Shown here: positions 55,752 to 63,153 of the stretch, piece by piece | How positions within the stretch are numbered: the stretch's first letter is position 1 | Layout: every line of letters starts with the position of its first letter | Assembly (NCBI GenBank): GCA_015231405.1 | Contig: JADGBR010000016.1 | Location: forward strand, 4,517-67,669 | Reading direction: 5' to 3' | Source of the DNA: Candidatus Omnitrophota bacterium | GTDB lineage: Bacteria; Omnitrophota; Gorgyraeia; Tantalellales; Tantalellaceae | DNA length: 63,153 nucleotides | Position numbers and translations under genes: made by a program | The notes under the pieces: generated by a model | What the model was told of the DNA's origin: nothing | The model's input: the letters and a program-made list of their open reading frames with translations, nothing else | The model's database searches: none

Positions 55752-56610
55752 ACATATGGATAAGATGCGTTCAAGAAGAGAGGATTCCAATAAAGGCGAT
55801 TACGGAAGAGTGTTCGTTGTAGCCGGTTCGACCGGGATGACAGGCGCGGCGTACCTGGCCTCCCAGGCGGCTTTGAGATCGGGTTCGGGCCTGGTCGTTA
55901 ACGGCGTCCCTGATCTTTTGAACCCGATAATGGAGATCAAGCTTACGGAAGTGATAACGCTCCCGCTTCCCGAAGGGAAGAAGAAGTTAGGATGTCTCGG
56001 GATAAGAGCGTTGAAACCCGTTCTTGAATACTCTAACAAATGCGACGTTGTCGCTCTGGGCCCCGGGCTAGGCTCTTTCTCCGAGACCCAAAGGCTCGCC
56101 AGAGAGCTTACGAAGCGTATAGAGAAACCCCTGGTGCTTGACGCGGACGGATTGAACGCGATCGGCGATAAACTTGCGTATCTGAGAAAAAGGAAATATC
56201 CGACTGTCATCACTCCGCATCCCGGGGAAATGTCCCGTCTCATTAAAAAAGACATCGCCTTCATACAGGCTAACAGGGAACAGGCCGCCAAAGACCTCGC
56301 GAAAGATACCGGAGCGGTCGTTTGCCTGAAAGGCTCTAGGACGGTAGTCGCTTCGAATGACGGACAATTTTATGTCAATGAAACCGGCAACTCCGGTATG
56401 GCCACAGGCGGAACAGGCGACGTGCTGACGGGGATGATAGCGTCTTTCATCGGCCAGGGCTTGGATCCGTTCGGGGCGACGGTTACAGCTGTCTATATCC
56501 ACGGCCTGGCAGGCGACATCGCCGCGCAGAAAAAAGGCCCGTTCAGCATGATAGCGTCGGATCTCCTGGAATATTTTCCACAGGCTTTCGAGAAAGCAGG
56601 CCTGTACTAA
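55741..56610 (+). CDS. nnrD: ADP-dependent NAD(P)H-hydrate dehydratase
   Basis: This 289-residue ribokinase-like enzyme repairs hydrated NAD(P)H. Motifs include VFVVAGSTGMTGAAYLASQA, the ADP-binding region ALGPGLG, LDADGLNAIG, VITPHPGEMSRL and the signature GMATGGTGDVLTGMIASF. The NnrE epimerase domain that is often fused at the N-terminus is missing and not seen elsewhere in the window. Confidence 0.93.
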   Translation: MYRKHMDKMRSRREDSNKGDYGRVFVVAGSTGMTGAAYLASQAALRSGSGLVVNGVPDLLNPIMEIKLTEVITLPLPEGKKKLGCLGIRALKPVLEYSNKCDVVALGPGLGSFSETQRLARELTKRIEKPLVLDADGLNAIGDKLAYLRKRKYPTVITPHPGEMSRLIKKDIAFIQANREQAAKDLAKDTGAVVCLKGSRTVVASNDGQFYVNETGNSGMATGGTGDVLTGMIASFIGQGLDPFGATVTAVYIHGLAGDIAAQKKGPFSMIASDLLEYFPQAFEKAGLY

Positions 56611-56678
56611 CTCCCTGTAAATAATAAAAAAGCTATTAATATTTATTTGCGGAAAAATATTCCTCAGTGCAGACTTTA

Positions 56679-56707
56679 TTGTAGACTAACGATACTATTT
56701 TTATAAA
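56679..56707 (+). promoter_or_regulatory. Predicted promoter of the 1,964-residue gene
   Basis: TTGTAG (56679-56684), a 17-base spacer and TATAAA (56702-56707). The start would be about nine bases before the ATG at 56723, and no SD is visible, suggesting leaderless or AT-driven initiation. The surrounding 112-base gap is very AT-rich. Confidence 0.55.
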
Positions 56708-56722
56708 CTTCTTATTTATAAT

Positions 56723-59700
56723 ATGATTAAGAAAATAACCGTCGCAATATCTGTCATCACACTAATAATTTCCCCGATAGCGGCTGATATCGGAATGCCC
56801 CAGACCATCTCAATTGAAGATACATACCGAAGAAAGCTCCCAATAGATAAATACAGGACCCTTAACGTAAGGACTTTTATATTGCCGGAGTCGATGGGAA
56901 CGATCACCGACCGGTTTTCGGGTACATCGGACAGGGTCATATTCCATATCCAGGACGCGCATTGCGCTTACGATGCCGAAAAGAAAATATCCGAGATCAT
57001 CGGTTATCTGAACGGAGAATACGGGATATACGCGGTCGATCTTGAAGGAGGGAAAGGCGGATACGACCTGTCCATGTTCACGGATATAGCCGATCCCCGG
57101 ATACGGCGGAAAATATCGGACTTTTTTTTAAAGGAGGGGCTCATGAACGGCGCGGAGGATTTTGCCGTGAATAACCCCGAGAAAGCCGGGCTTTGGGGAG
57201 TCGAATCGGCGGAGCTGTATCTTTCCAACCTGGAAGCGTACAGGGACCACACCGCGTCAAGACCGGGACTTATGAGGCATCTCAGGGTTATCGATAGGGC
57301 TTTAAGACGGATCAAAAAACACGTTTATTCCCGTGAACTTCAGGCGATGGACGGGCAATGCCGGCTTTACGATAAAGGTCAGATCGGGCTTGAAATGTAT
57401 CTGAGATACCTTGTAATGAAAGCCCTGGACAAAGGGATAGACCTCGAGCGCTTTCCGAATGTGTCGATACTCAAGGACGTGATATCCGACGAGGCCGGCA
57501 TGGATTTCAAGAAAGTCAATGATGAGAAAGAGACGCTCCTTGAAGATATGGGTAAAAGGCTGTCTAGGACTGAATTGGACGAGCTCGTGGCGAAGGCGAC
57601 GGCTTTCAAGCTCGATCCGTTTAATCAGTCAGTGTTTTACGCTTATCTTGGGGAAAAAGCGCTTTCTCTAGGCATAGGGAAAGAAGCGCTTCCGGACCTT
57701 TTTAAATATCTGGAGTATTCGAGAAAATACGAGAGCACCGATAGAACGGCTTTAATGGTCGAGATAAAAGAACTGAAAAATGCGGTATGCGATACCCTTT
57801 TTACCGGAGGGCGTGATCGGGAAATTGCGGGTTTTTCCGAAGCGCTTGCCTTGTTCAAGGCTCTAATAGAAGTTAAGCTGACCAGGGAGGAATTCGGGAA
57901 ATTCGACGGGACGGTGTTCCGGGAAGAAATTGTCCGATACGCACGTCTTATCAGGGAGGAATGTCTTTCTTCCGGGATGAAGGATATGTCGGCAGAGATC
58001 CTCGCCCTCGAGCCGTATCTTGACAGGATGCTGGCCTTTTACGGGATATCGTTCCGGAGGGATGAAGCGTTCCTGGATAATATGAGGTTCAGAGAGCTCC
58101 CGGGAGTCCGCGGGAGAAATGCCGTTAAAGGGGCCATCCTTATGACCGGAGGGTTCCACTCGGAGAACCTCAGTGATCTCATGAGGGAAAGAGGGATCTC
58201 TTACATATCTATAATGCCCTCTTTTAATGAAGAAGGCGAAAGGTCAAATTATTACACACTTCTCTCCGGGGGGAAAAGTCCTTATCTGGGCTCGATAAAA
58301 AGCGCTTTATCGATGATCATGATAGCCAGCCTTTGTAATGAGCTCGGAATGACCGTCCATGGTTATGAATTCCGCCAATTGGCGGGGATAGCGGTAGAGG
58401 CGCTTGAACGTGTTTATCTGTCCGGCAAGGCTGAAGCGTACGAGGTGAAAGGGGAAGGAAGGGACGGATATATCGTTTTTGATGTTACGCCGGAAGGTCC
58501 GCTTTGTTATTTTACGGATACTAAAGACAAGATCCCTTCCGGATGCGTTGTCCGTTACGGCATGGTCTTTAAAGGGGATACCCAAAGCCTGATCAACGCT
58601 TTAAGTTCAGACAGCGTCGAGGATACCGAAGGGAACACGAATATAGCCGAGGATGAGGCAAAAGCGCCTCATAAATCCTGGAATAGACTGCTAAGCCGGA
58701 TCAGGTCGAAACTGGCAGGCGCTATTCTTTCGGTCCTCATCCCGTCCATTCTTCTGGGGTCATTTTATGGCTCAGTCCCTTCATGGGGAGCTGAAGCTCT
58801 TGGTCCGAAACAGGGTGCCGGTCAGGAAATTAACGGTATTCAGGCAATAGAGGTAATGCGCGGCGAACTCAGCTCTCTTACGGACGAGGAAAAAGGACCC
58901 TTGTTGGACCGGCTTATCGGGATAGTTGAGAACGGGAAAAACGAGGAAAAGATGAAAGCGATAGAAGCACTGGGTGAAAAAGGCAAATACCTTGATGCCG
59001 ATAAGCAGCGGAAAATTATAACCGCGCTTCTGGCCGTTTTGAGGAACGGGGAAATTGCCCACGCGAAAATAGCGGGTAAGGGTATCGCCGATGTGTTCGA
59101 GAACCTGGATTTTTTGCTTTTAATGGATACGGCGGCTACGGACCTTATCGTCGATGATCTCGAGAAAGGCCTTGTCGATGGTCCAGAAAACAGGAGGGTC
59201 TTATTCATCGAAGCATACGGTAAATTCGGCGGTAAAATGGCGGTCTATCAGGCGAGAGTCATGCGGACGCTCCTTAAACTGGCTATGGAAGGAACAAGCG
59301 GGCCAAATATCAAAGGAGCGGTCTTCAAGATCCTATACGCCAATATCGATAATGTCGGCGCCGATATTCTGGACAATAAAGTTGTCGGGGAACTAATCAA
59401 ATGCATGGGCGGGGATGATATCAGGGTGCGACTGTCGGCGGTGTATATCCTTGGAAAGATAGGGTCGAATCTCGGCCTTGAGAACAAAGATAATACGACA
59501 TTTGACGCCGCGATCTTAACGGTGAATACCCCAAATGATGCCGCATCCGTTACAAAGGACGATATCGCCAAAGGGCTCTGGGCATATTCTGACGATCCAG
59601 ATCCGAAGATGTCTCTGGGTGTCATAAAAGAGCTCTCGAAGATGTCCAGCGGGATCTCCGTAAATAGTTTACCGGGAGATGTAGCCGGAAAACTATTAAA

Positions 59701-62617
59701 GGTCATTGGTTCGGATAAAGATGAGATGGTCGCGGCGGGATCGACGCTTATCGGGGAATATGGCAGAAGTTCATCCGATAAGGAAGTGGTCACTGATCGT
59801 ATGATCCCGGCGCTGGTGGATATTATCCGTACAAGGCCGAATAACGCTAAGACGGTGCCAGTAGCAGTGAAGTCCCTTGCGCGGATCTATGAAACAATGC
59901 CCGATTCTCTCGAAAGACGGCTTTTTTACGATCATCTGCGGTTAAAGGCATTCGTAGCAGACAACGGTACCGGCTTTAACCCCAGGATGCCCGTCGGGCA
60001 TTTGCTATCCGTATATGAAAGCCCTTCTTTCAGAGCGAAAACCAAAGACATGGATACCGAAGACCAGTTCGCCGTCGCTTTCGCCGCGGTAGGGGAAATA
60101 CTCGATAAAAACGACGCCGGAGGGGTTAATGAAGAAAATATTTCGGCGCGTATCGGCACTGTCATTTCCATGAGGGAAGACACCGAAGTGACCGGCATGG
60201 AGATCATAGGCCCGGACCAGGAGGTATATTTTGTCAGCCACGCTTCGGACGATTTCAAGACGGAATACGGGAAGAAAATATGCGATACGCTTAAGGCCGG
60301 GAAAGCGGAGTATTACAAAGGAGACCAGAGTTCCCCCCGGAAGACGCGCGAAATGAAGGAAAAGTTCTTCAGCGATCTCAGGGTGGCCGGCCCGGAAATG
60401 GTTTTTGTTTTTGACGGGCACGGCGATGAGGACCATCTCTGGTTAAGGGACCTGACGCCCGAGGAGAAAGCTGACAAAGCCAATATCGAAAGCGCGTCGA
60501 TCGGATGGAAAGAGCTGGGAGACCAGCTGATCGCTTGGGGCAGCGCGCAGGATGAATACCGTTCGGACAGGCATATCGCGAAAATGGTATTGTTCTCATG
60601 CGATAGCGGGGGTTTTACGTCAAATCTCAGGGCATACCTGGCGGCAGCCCGCAAAGACGCCGCAACGAACGTCATCCCGCTTGTCGTTACCGCCACTAAT
60701 GAAGGGAATGTAGGAGTAGGAGTTAAGGACGAGCCTATGGCCATGATGAACGCTTTATTCAGGGTGACCGGCGGCAAAGGAAAATTCACCGTAGCCGACG
60801 CGCTCAAGCTGCAGAAAGAGATGGGAAGAACTGAAACAGAAATGGCCGGGAAATTCGACGGTAAGAGCGGGGCTTTCGCGAAGAAAATGAGATGGATAGC
60901 CGAACTCTCAACCGGACAGGAAATAAATATAGTTGTTCCCGACCTTAAAGGCCCGCTGCCCGGAGACATGAGATTGAGCTCCGATTTTCTTCCCGGCATG
61001 GGCCTCGAAGATCCGGCACTCATGTCAGATGACTTGTTGACCACGCCTTTCGGGCAGGGTTACATGGCTTTTAACGCTCTTGGAACCGTTCCTGGAGTTG
61101 TCCTTAATTCATACGGGACTGCCGGAGCGATCGGTAAAATGACCGATATATACGGCAATGTCCTTACAGGAGGTTTTGTTATAATCGAGACGAACGGTAA
61201 AATAACCGTAACCAACAGTAACGCCGAAATGCTTCCGATCGAGGTGCCGCTTTCGAAAGACGGGGCGGTTGAAAAACGTGACTTTATAAAAGGGCTCTAC
61301 AGCTATTATGAGACGAGGAAAAAAAACATCTCTCCAGAAGTGACGGATCTGGTCACCGTGAGTGTCGGTCCGCTTCTAAGTAAGTTGGAAGAAAATATCG
61401 ATGAGATAACCCTTATAGAACACAACCCCGGCATGAAAGGTATGATCTCGGAGTACAGGGACGGCGCGGGTGAGCTGAAGAAAAGACTTTATCTGGACAA
61501 ACAGCTTGCCGTGAACCCTTTAGCCCTTATCCATGAGCTTGGTGAAGGTTTTATAGAGATTCCCGGGGGATGGGGGGATGACATTACAAAGCATACATTT
61601 CTGAGAGGCGCGGGGAGGGATGTGAGGATAGCGTACAATGAGAACGTTATAAAGACTTCGGATATCGAGGAAGATCTCATAACGGAGATTGAAATGGCTC
61701 TCGAAAAACTGGCAAAAGACGGCCGGGTATCTGCGGCAAGGAAAGTCAATAAGGAAAGGAACGGAACATTTATGACCGCTTCGGAGAGGTCTCTTATCAG
61801 GAGTAATTACAAAATTGGTTTAAAAGGTAAAAGGGCCCTTTTCGGCCTTGAGGACCATCTTGACCCGGCCGGCAACGCTCGTTTTACAGAGGAGATAAGC
61901 ATCATGAACCGTGACCTCAGGCAGAACGTCCTGAATATTTTCCTCATGCCGTGTTCGCCGCGGCCCGGGTTCGATACAAAACTGACCAATAACGGCAACC
62001 AGATGGAGAGGGAATACCGCAAAAAATACGGGAACAATACCGAAATATATTATTACGGCCAGGAATACGATGAGAAAGAATTTCTGGACAGGCTTGAAGA
62101 GGCCTTTAAAAAAGCGGTTCCGGAAGATGGTAAATCCAGGGCCCAGACCGAAAAGCTGTTCCCCAAAATATTCGTCTATTGCCCGACCCCCGCTCACGTC
62201 TCTTCGCTCGGAAGGTTCCTCGAAGATAAAAAACGGCAAAGGCCCGATGTCGACCTTGACAACCTTTTTCTGACAGGTAAAGACACCCTGGAACAGGATG
62301 CCCTTGTCGACGAGGTTAAGGTATTATCCGTCGGAACTTTGATAATGAACGATAAAAGGCTGAGGTCCGATTTCAAGCTCGCCCCGGACAATGAGCTTAT
62401 AGTCGGCGAACGTAAGCGCATGCTCCGTTTCTTCGGGAATAACGGCATATGCGGCCTGAGCGAAGAGGATAATATAGAGGCCATGCTGCCGGAAGAGCTC
62501 GAGCAGATAATGGTCGAATTATGTAAAGGCATCCGCGCTCTCGAAATAACGAAGATCGACTGGGAGAATTTCCGCGATTGGAAAGACGCCCAGGACGAGG
62601 TTTTACGGTCATTGTAA
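56723..62617 (+). CDS. Giant exported protein with repeat and caspase-like domains
   Basis: This 1,964-residue protein has a signal or anchor (ITVAISVITLIISPIA). Residues ~75-650 form a domain with VIFHIQDAH, AVDLEGG and ILMTGGFHSENLSDLM, which resembles a TraB/GumN-like fold only loosely. A second hydrophobic segment follows (~672-690, GAILSVLIPSILLGSFYG). Residues ~705-1080 hold HEAT-like repeats. Around 1200-1320 is a possible caspase-fold peptidase: His1233 in FVFDGHGDEDHLWL and Cys1293 in VLFSCDSGGFTSN. A LIHELGE motif (His1604) and a unique C-terminal domain complete it. Function unknown; the peptidase idea is inference. Confidence 0.8.
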   Translation: MIKKITVAISVITLIISPIAADIGMPQTISIEDTYRRKLPIDKYRTLNVRTFILPESMGTITDRFSGTSDRVIFHIQDAHCAYDAEKKISEIIGYLNGEYGIYAVDLEGGKGGYDLSMFTDIADPRIRRKISDFFLKEGLMNGAEDFAVNNPEKAGLWGVESAELYLSNLEAYRDHTASRPGLMRHLRVIDRALRRIKKHVYSRELQAMDGQCRLYDKGQIGLEMYLRYLVMKALDKGIDLERFPNVSILKDVISDEAGMDFKKVNDEKETLLEDMGKRLSRTELDELVAKATAFKLDPFNQSVFYAYLGEKALSLGIGKEALPDLFKYLEYSRKYESTDRTALMVEIKELKNAVCDTLFTGGRDREIAGFSEALALFKALIEVKLTREEFGKFDGTVFREEIVRYARLIREECLSSGMKDMSAEILALEPYLDRMLAFYGISFRRDEAFLDNMRFRELPGVRGRNAVKGAILMTGGFHSENLSDLMRERGISYISIMPSFNEEGERSNYYTLLSGGKSPYLGSIKSALSMIMIASLCNELGMTVHGYEFRQLAGIAVEALERVYLSGKAEAYEVKGEGRDGYIVFDVTPEGPLCYFTDTKDKIPSGCVVRYGMVFKGDTQSLINALSSDSVEDTEGNTNIAEDEAKAPHKSWNRLLSRIRSKLAGAILSVLIPSILLGSFYGSVPSWGAEALGPKQGAGQEINGIQAIEVMRGELSSLTDEEKGPLLDRLIGIVENGKNEEKMKAIEALGEKGKYLDADKQRKIITALLAVLRNGEIAHAKIAGKGIADVFENLDFLLLMDTAATDLIVDDLEKGLVDGPENRRVLFIEAYGKFGGKMAVYQARVMRTLLKLAMEGTSGPNIKGAVFKILYANIDNVGADILDNKVVGELIKCMGGDDIRVRLSAVYILGKIGSNLGLENKDNTTFDAAILTVNTPNDAASVTKDDIAKGLWAYSDDPDPKMSLGVIKELSKMSSGISVNSLPGDVAGKLLKVIGSDKDEMVAAGSTLIGEYGRSSSDKEVVTDRMIPALVDIIRTRPNNAKTVPVAVKSLARIYETMPDSLERRLFYDHLRLKAFVADNGTGFNPRMPVGHLLSVYESPSFRAKTKDMDTEDQFAVAFAAVGEILDKNDAGGVNEENISARIGTVISMREDTEVTGMEIIGPDQEVYFVSHASDDFKTEYGKKICDTLKAGKAEYYKGDQSSPRKTREMKEKFFSDLRVAGPEMVFVFDGHGDEDHLWLRDLTPEEKADKANIESASIGWKELGDQLIAWGSAQDEYRSDRHIAKMVLFSCDSGGFTSNLRAYLAAARKDAATNVIPLVVTATNEGNVGVGVKDEPMAMMNALFRVTGGKGKFTVADALKLQKEMGRTETEMAGKFDGKSGAFAKKMRWIAELSTGQEINIVVPDLKGPLPGDMRLSSDFLPGMGLEDPALMSDDLLTTPFGQGYMAFNALGTVPGVVLNSYGTAGAIGKMTDIYGNVLTGGFVIIETNGKITVTNSNAEMLPIEVPLSKDGAVEKRDFIKGLYSYYETRKKNISPEVTDLVTVSVGPLLSKLEENIDEITLIEHNPGMKGMISEYRDGAGELKKRLYLDKQLAVNPLALIHELGEGFIEIPGGWGDDITKHTFLRGAGRDVRIAYNENVIKTSDIEEDLITEIEMALEKLAKDGRVSAARKVNKERNGTFMTASERSLIRSNYKIGLKGKRALFGLEDHLDPAGNARFTEEISIMNRDLRQNVLNIFLMPCSPRPGFDTKLTNNGNQMEREYRKKYGNNTEIYYYGQEYDEKEFLDRLEEAFKKAVPEDGKSRAQTEKLFPKIFVYCPTPAHVSSLGRFLEDKKRQRPDVDLDNLFLTGKDTLEQDALVDEVKVLSVGTLIMNDKRLRSDFKLAPDNELIVGERKRMLRFFGNNGICGLSEEDNIEAMLPEELEQIMVELCKGIRALEITKIDWENFRDWKDAQDEVLRSL

Positions 62618-62630
62618 AGTTTTAGCGACC

Positions 62631-62670
62631 GTCATTGCGAGGAGGCCGAAAGGCCGACGAAGCAATCCCA
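62631..62670. repeat. Half copy of the GTCATTGCGAGG palindrome
   Basis: It reads GTCATTGCGAGGAGGCC, a short inner hairpin GGCC-GAAA-GGCC, then GACGAAGCAATCCC, matching the left half of the element at 31795-31864. The right half is missing. It sits 14 bases after the giant gene stop. Confidence 0.8.
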
Positions 62671-62771
62671 ACGTTAAACTTGATTTTTACCCCGAAATCT
62701 GATATCTTTGAGCAGTACCGGAACCATAGTATTAGCTGTTCTTTCATTTTGAGGGACCCTAACGACATTGC

Positions 62772-62847
62772 GCCACCGTAGCTCAGTTGGTAGAGCAGTT
62801 GACTTGTAATCATCTGGTCGGGGGTTCGACTCCCTCCGGTGGCTCCA
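62772..62847 (+). tRNA. tRNA-Thr (anticodon UGU)
   Basis: A 76-base cloverleaf with acceptor GCCACCG/CGGTGGC, a D-arm from GCTC to GAGC, anticodon loop CTTGTAA (anticodon TGT), T-arm GGGGG-TTCGACT-CCCTC, discriminator T and encoded CCA. The anticodon stem has one T-T mismatch (second pair); the T-stem has one G-T pair. Confidence 0.95.
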
Positions 62848-62876
62848 GTTTTAAATTTCGACAGAAATTTAAAACT
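62847..62876. repeat. 13-bp perfect inverted repeat after tRNA-Thr
   Basis: AGTTTTAAATTTC (62847-62859) and GAAATTTAAAACT (62864-62876) pair around GACA, starting on the last base of the tRNA. It may act as a processing or termination hairpin or be part of the palindromic filler that follows. Confidence 0.6.
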
Positions 62877-63014
62877 GCCCGACGTAGCCGAATAAGTTCT
62901 TTATATGATTTGGCGAAGGCGGGCAATATTCATTGTTCTTTGGATTTGAGATAATATTTATTTTTATAGTCCGCCTTCGCCAAATTATTTTGATATTATC
63001 TGGCTACGGCGGAC
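62877..63014. repeat. Pair of inverted GTAGCC/GGCGAAGGCGG repeats
   Basis: 62877-62924 (GCCCGACGTAGCCGAAT...TTTGGCGAAGGCGGGC) is an inverted relative of 62969-63014 (GTCCGCCTTCGCCAAAT...CTGGCTACGGCGGAC). The two arms are separated by 44 AT-rich bases. It is a larger palindromic element between the two tRNA genes. Confidence 0.75.
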
Positions 63015-63067
63015 GAGTTCGACTAGCTGTTCCAGCGCGCTTCGCTTCTGAAACAGCAGTCTCACTC

Positions 63068-63153
63068 GGGGAGATGGCGGAGTGGCCAATCGCAACAGAC
63101 TGTAAATCTGTCGGCTTATGCCTACGAAGGTTCAAATCCTTCTCTCCCCACCA
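63068..63153 (+). tRNA. tRNA-Tyr (anticodon GUA)
   Basis: An 86-base class II tRNA with acceptor GGGGAGA/TCTCCCC, anticodon stem ACAGA/TCTGT, loop CTGTAAA (anticodon GTA), a long variable arm, T-arm GAAGG-TTCAAAT-CCTTC, discriminator A and encoded CCA at the last base of the window. Confidence 0.95.

Overview
The window (63,153 bases) is one chromosomal contig segment from an anaerobic, Gram-negative-type bacterium. No 16S rRNA is present. The combination of a type II secretion/pseudopilus operon, an outer-membrane porin, a trimeric [FeFe]-hydrogenase, NfnAB, two giant exported repeat proteins and many small palindromic repeats is most like uncultivated Omnitrophota (candidate phylum OP3, PVC group). 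That assignment is inference.

Layout. 1-7428 (+): type II secretion genes gspE(partial)-F-G-I-J-K-L-M, then an exported TPR protein. 7432-13578 (-): an STT3-like oligosaccharyltransferase, an S41 (CtpA-like) protease split by a frameshift in a run of seven G, and a transglutaminase-like membrane protein. 13613-14782 (+): TPR plus zinc-metallopeptidase. 14895-20322: electron-bifurcating hydrogenase operon (NuoE-like, NuoF-GltD fusion, HydA). 20539-22809: NfnA and NfnB. 23060-28870: nitrogen block with an FMN glutamate synthase, a TorF-like porin, type III glutamine synthetase and a GAF-ANTAR regulator, followed by NAD synthetase. 30703-35141: carA-carB. 35246-36058: alpha/beta hydrolase. 36069-44774 (-): a 2,901-residue exported helical-repeat protein with a HAD phosphatase domain. 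44924-49882: REC-GGDDF-MshEN protein, small proteins, SemiSWEET, an epimerase, queH and tilS. 50536-56610: ftsH-folP-cdaA-cdaR-pdxJ-acpS-nnrD. 56723-62617: a 1,964-residue exported protein with a caspase-like His/Cys pair. The window ends with tRNA-Thr(UGU) and tRNA-Tyr(GUA).

Main discovery. Three leaders, before the glutamate synthase, the porin and glutamine synthetase, share one design. Each has a TTGACA-17-(-10) promoter whose predicted start lies at the first hairpin, two tandem hairpins with six-base loops (G at loop position 4 in all six, purine at position 1 in all six), and an intrinsic terminator whose 5' arm overlaps the second hairpin. This is the architecture recognised by ANTAR antitermination proteins. 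A GAF-ANTAR protein is encoded directly after glutamine synthetase and so lies behind one of these attenuators. I infer a compact, self-regulated nitrogen antitermination regulon linking ammonium assimilation, glutamate synthesis, a porin and probably NAD synthesis.

Electron flow. The hydrogenase, NfnAB and the FMN glutamate synthase adjoin one another. Together they suggest a fermentative metabolism that balances ferredoxin, NADH, NADPH and H2 and sends reductant into glutamate. Several palindromic repeat families (GTCATTGCGAGG-type, GTCATCCCCGCG-type and others) fill the intergenic gaps.
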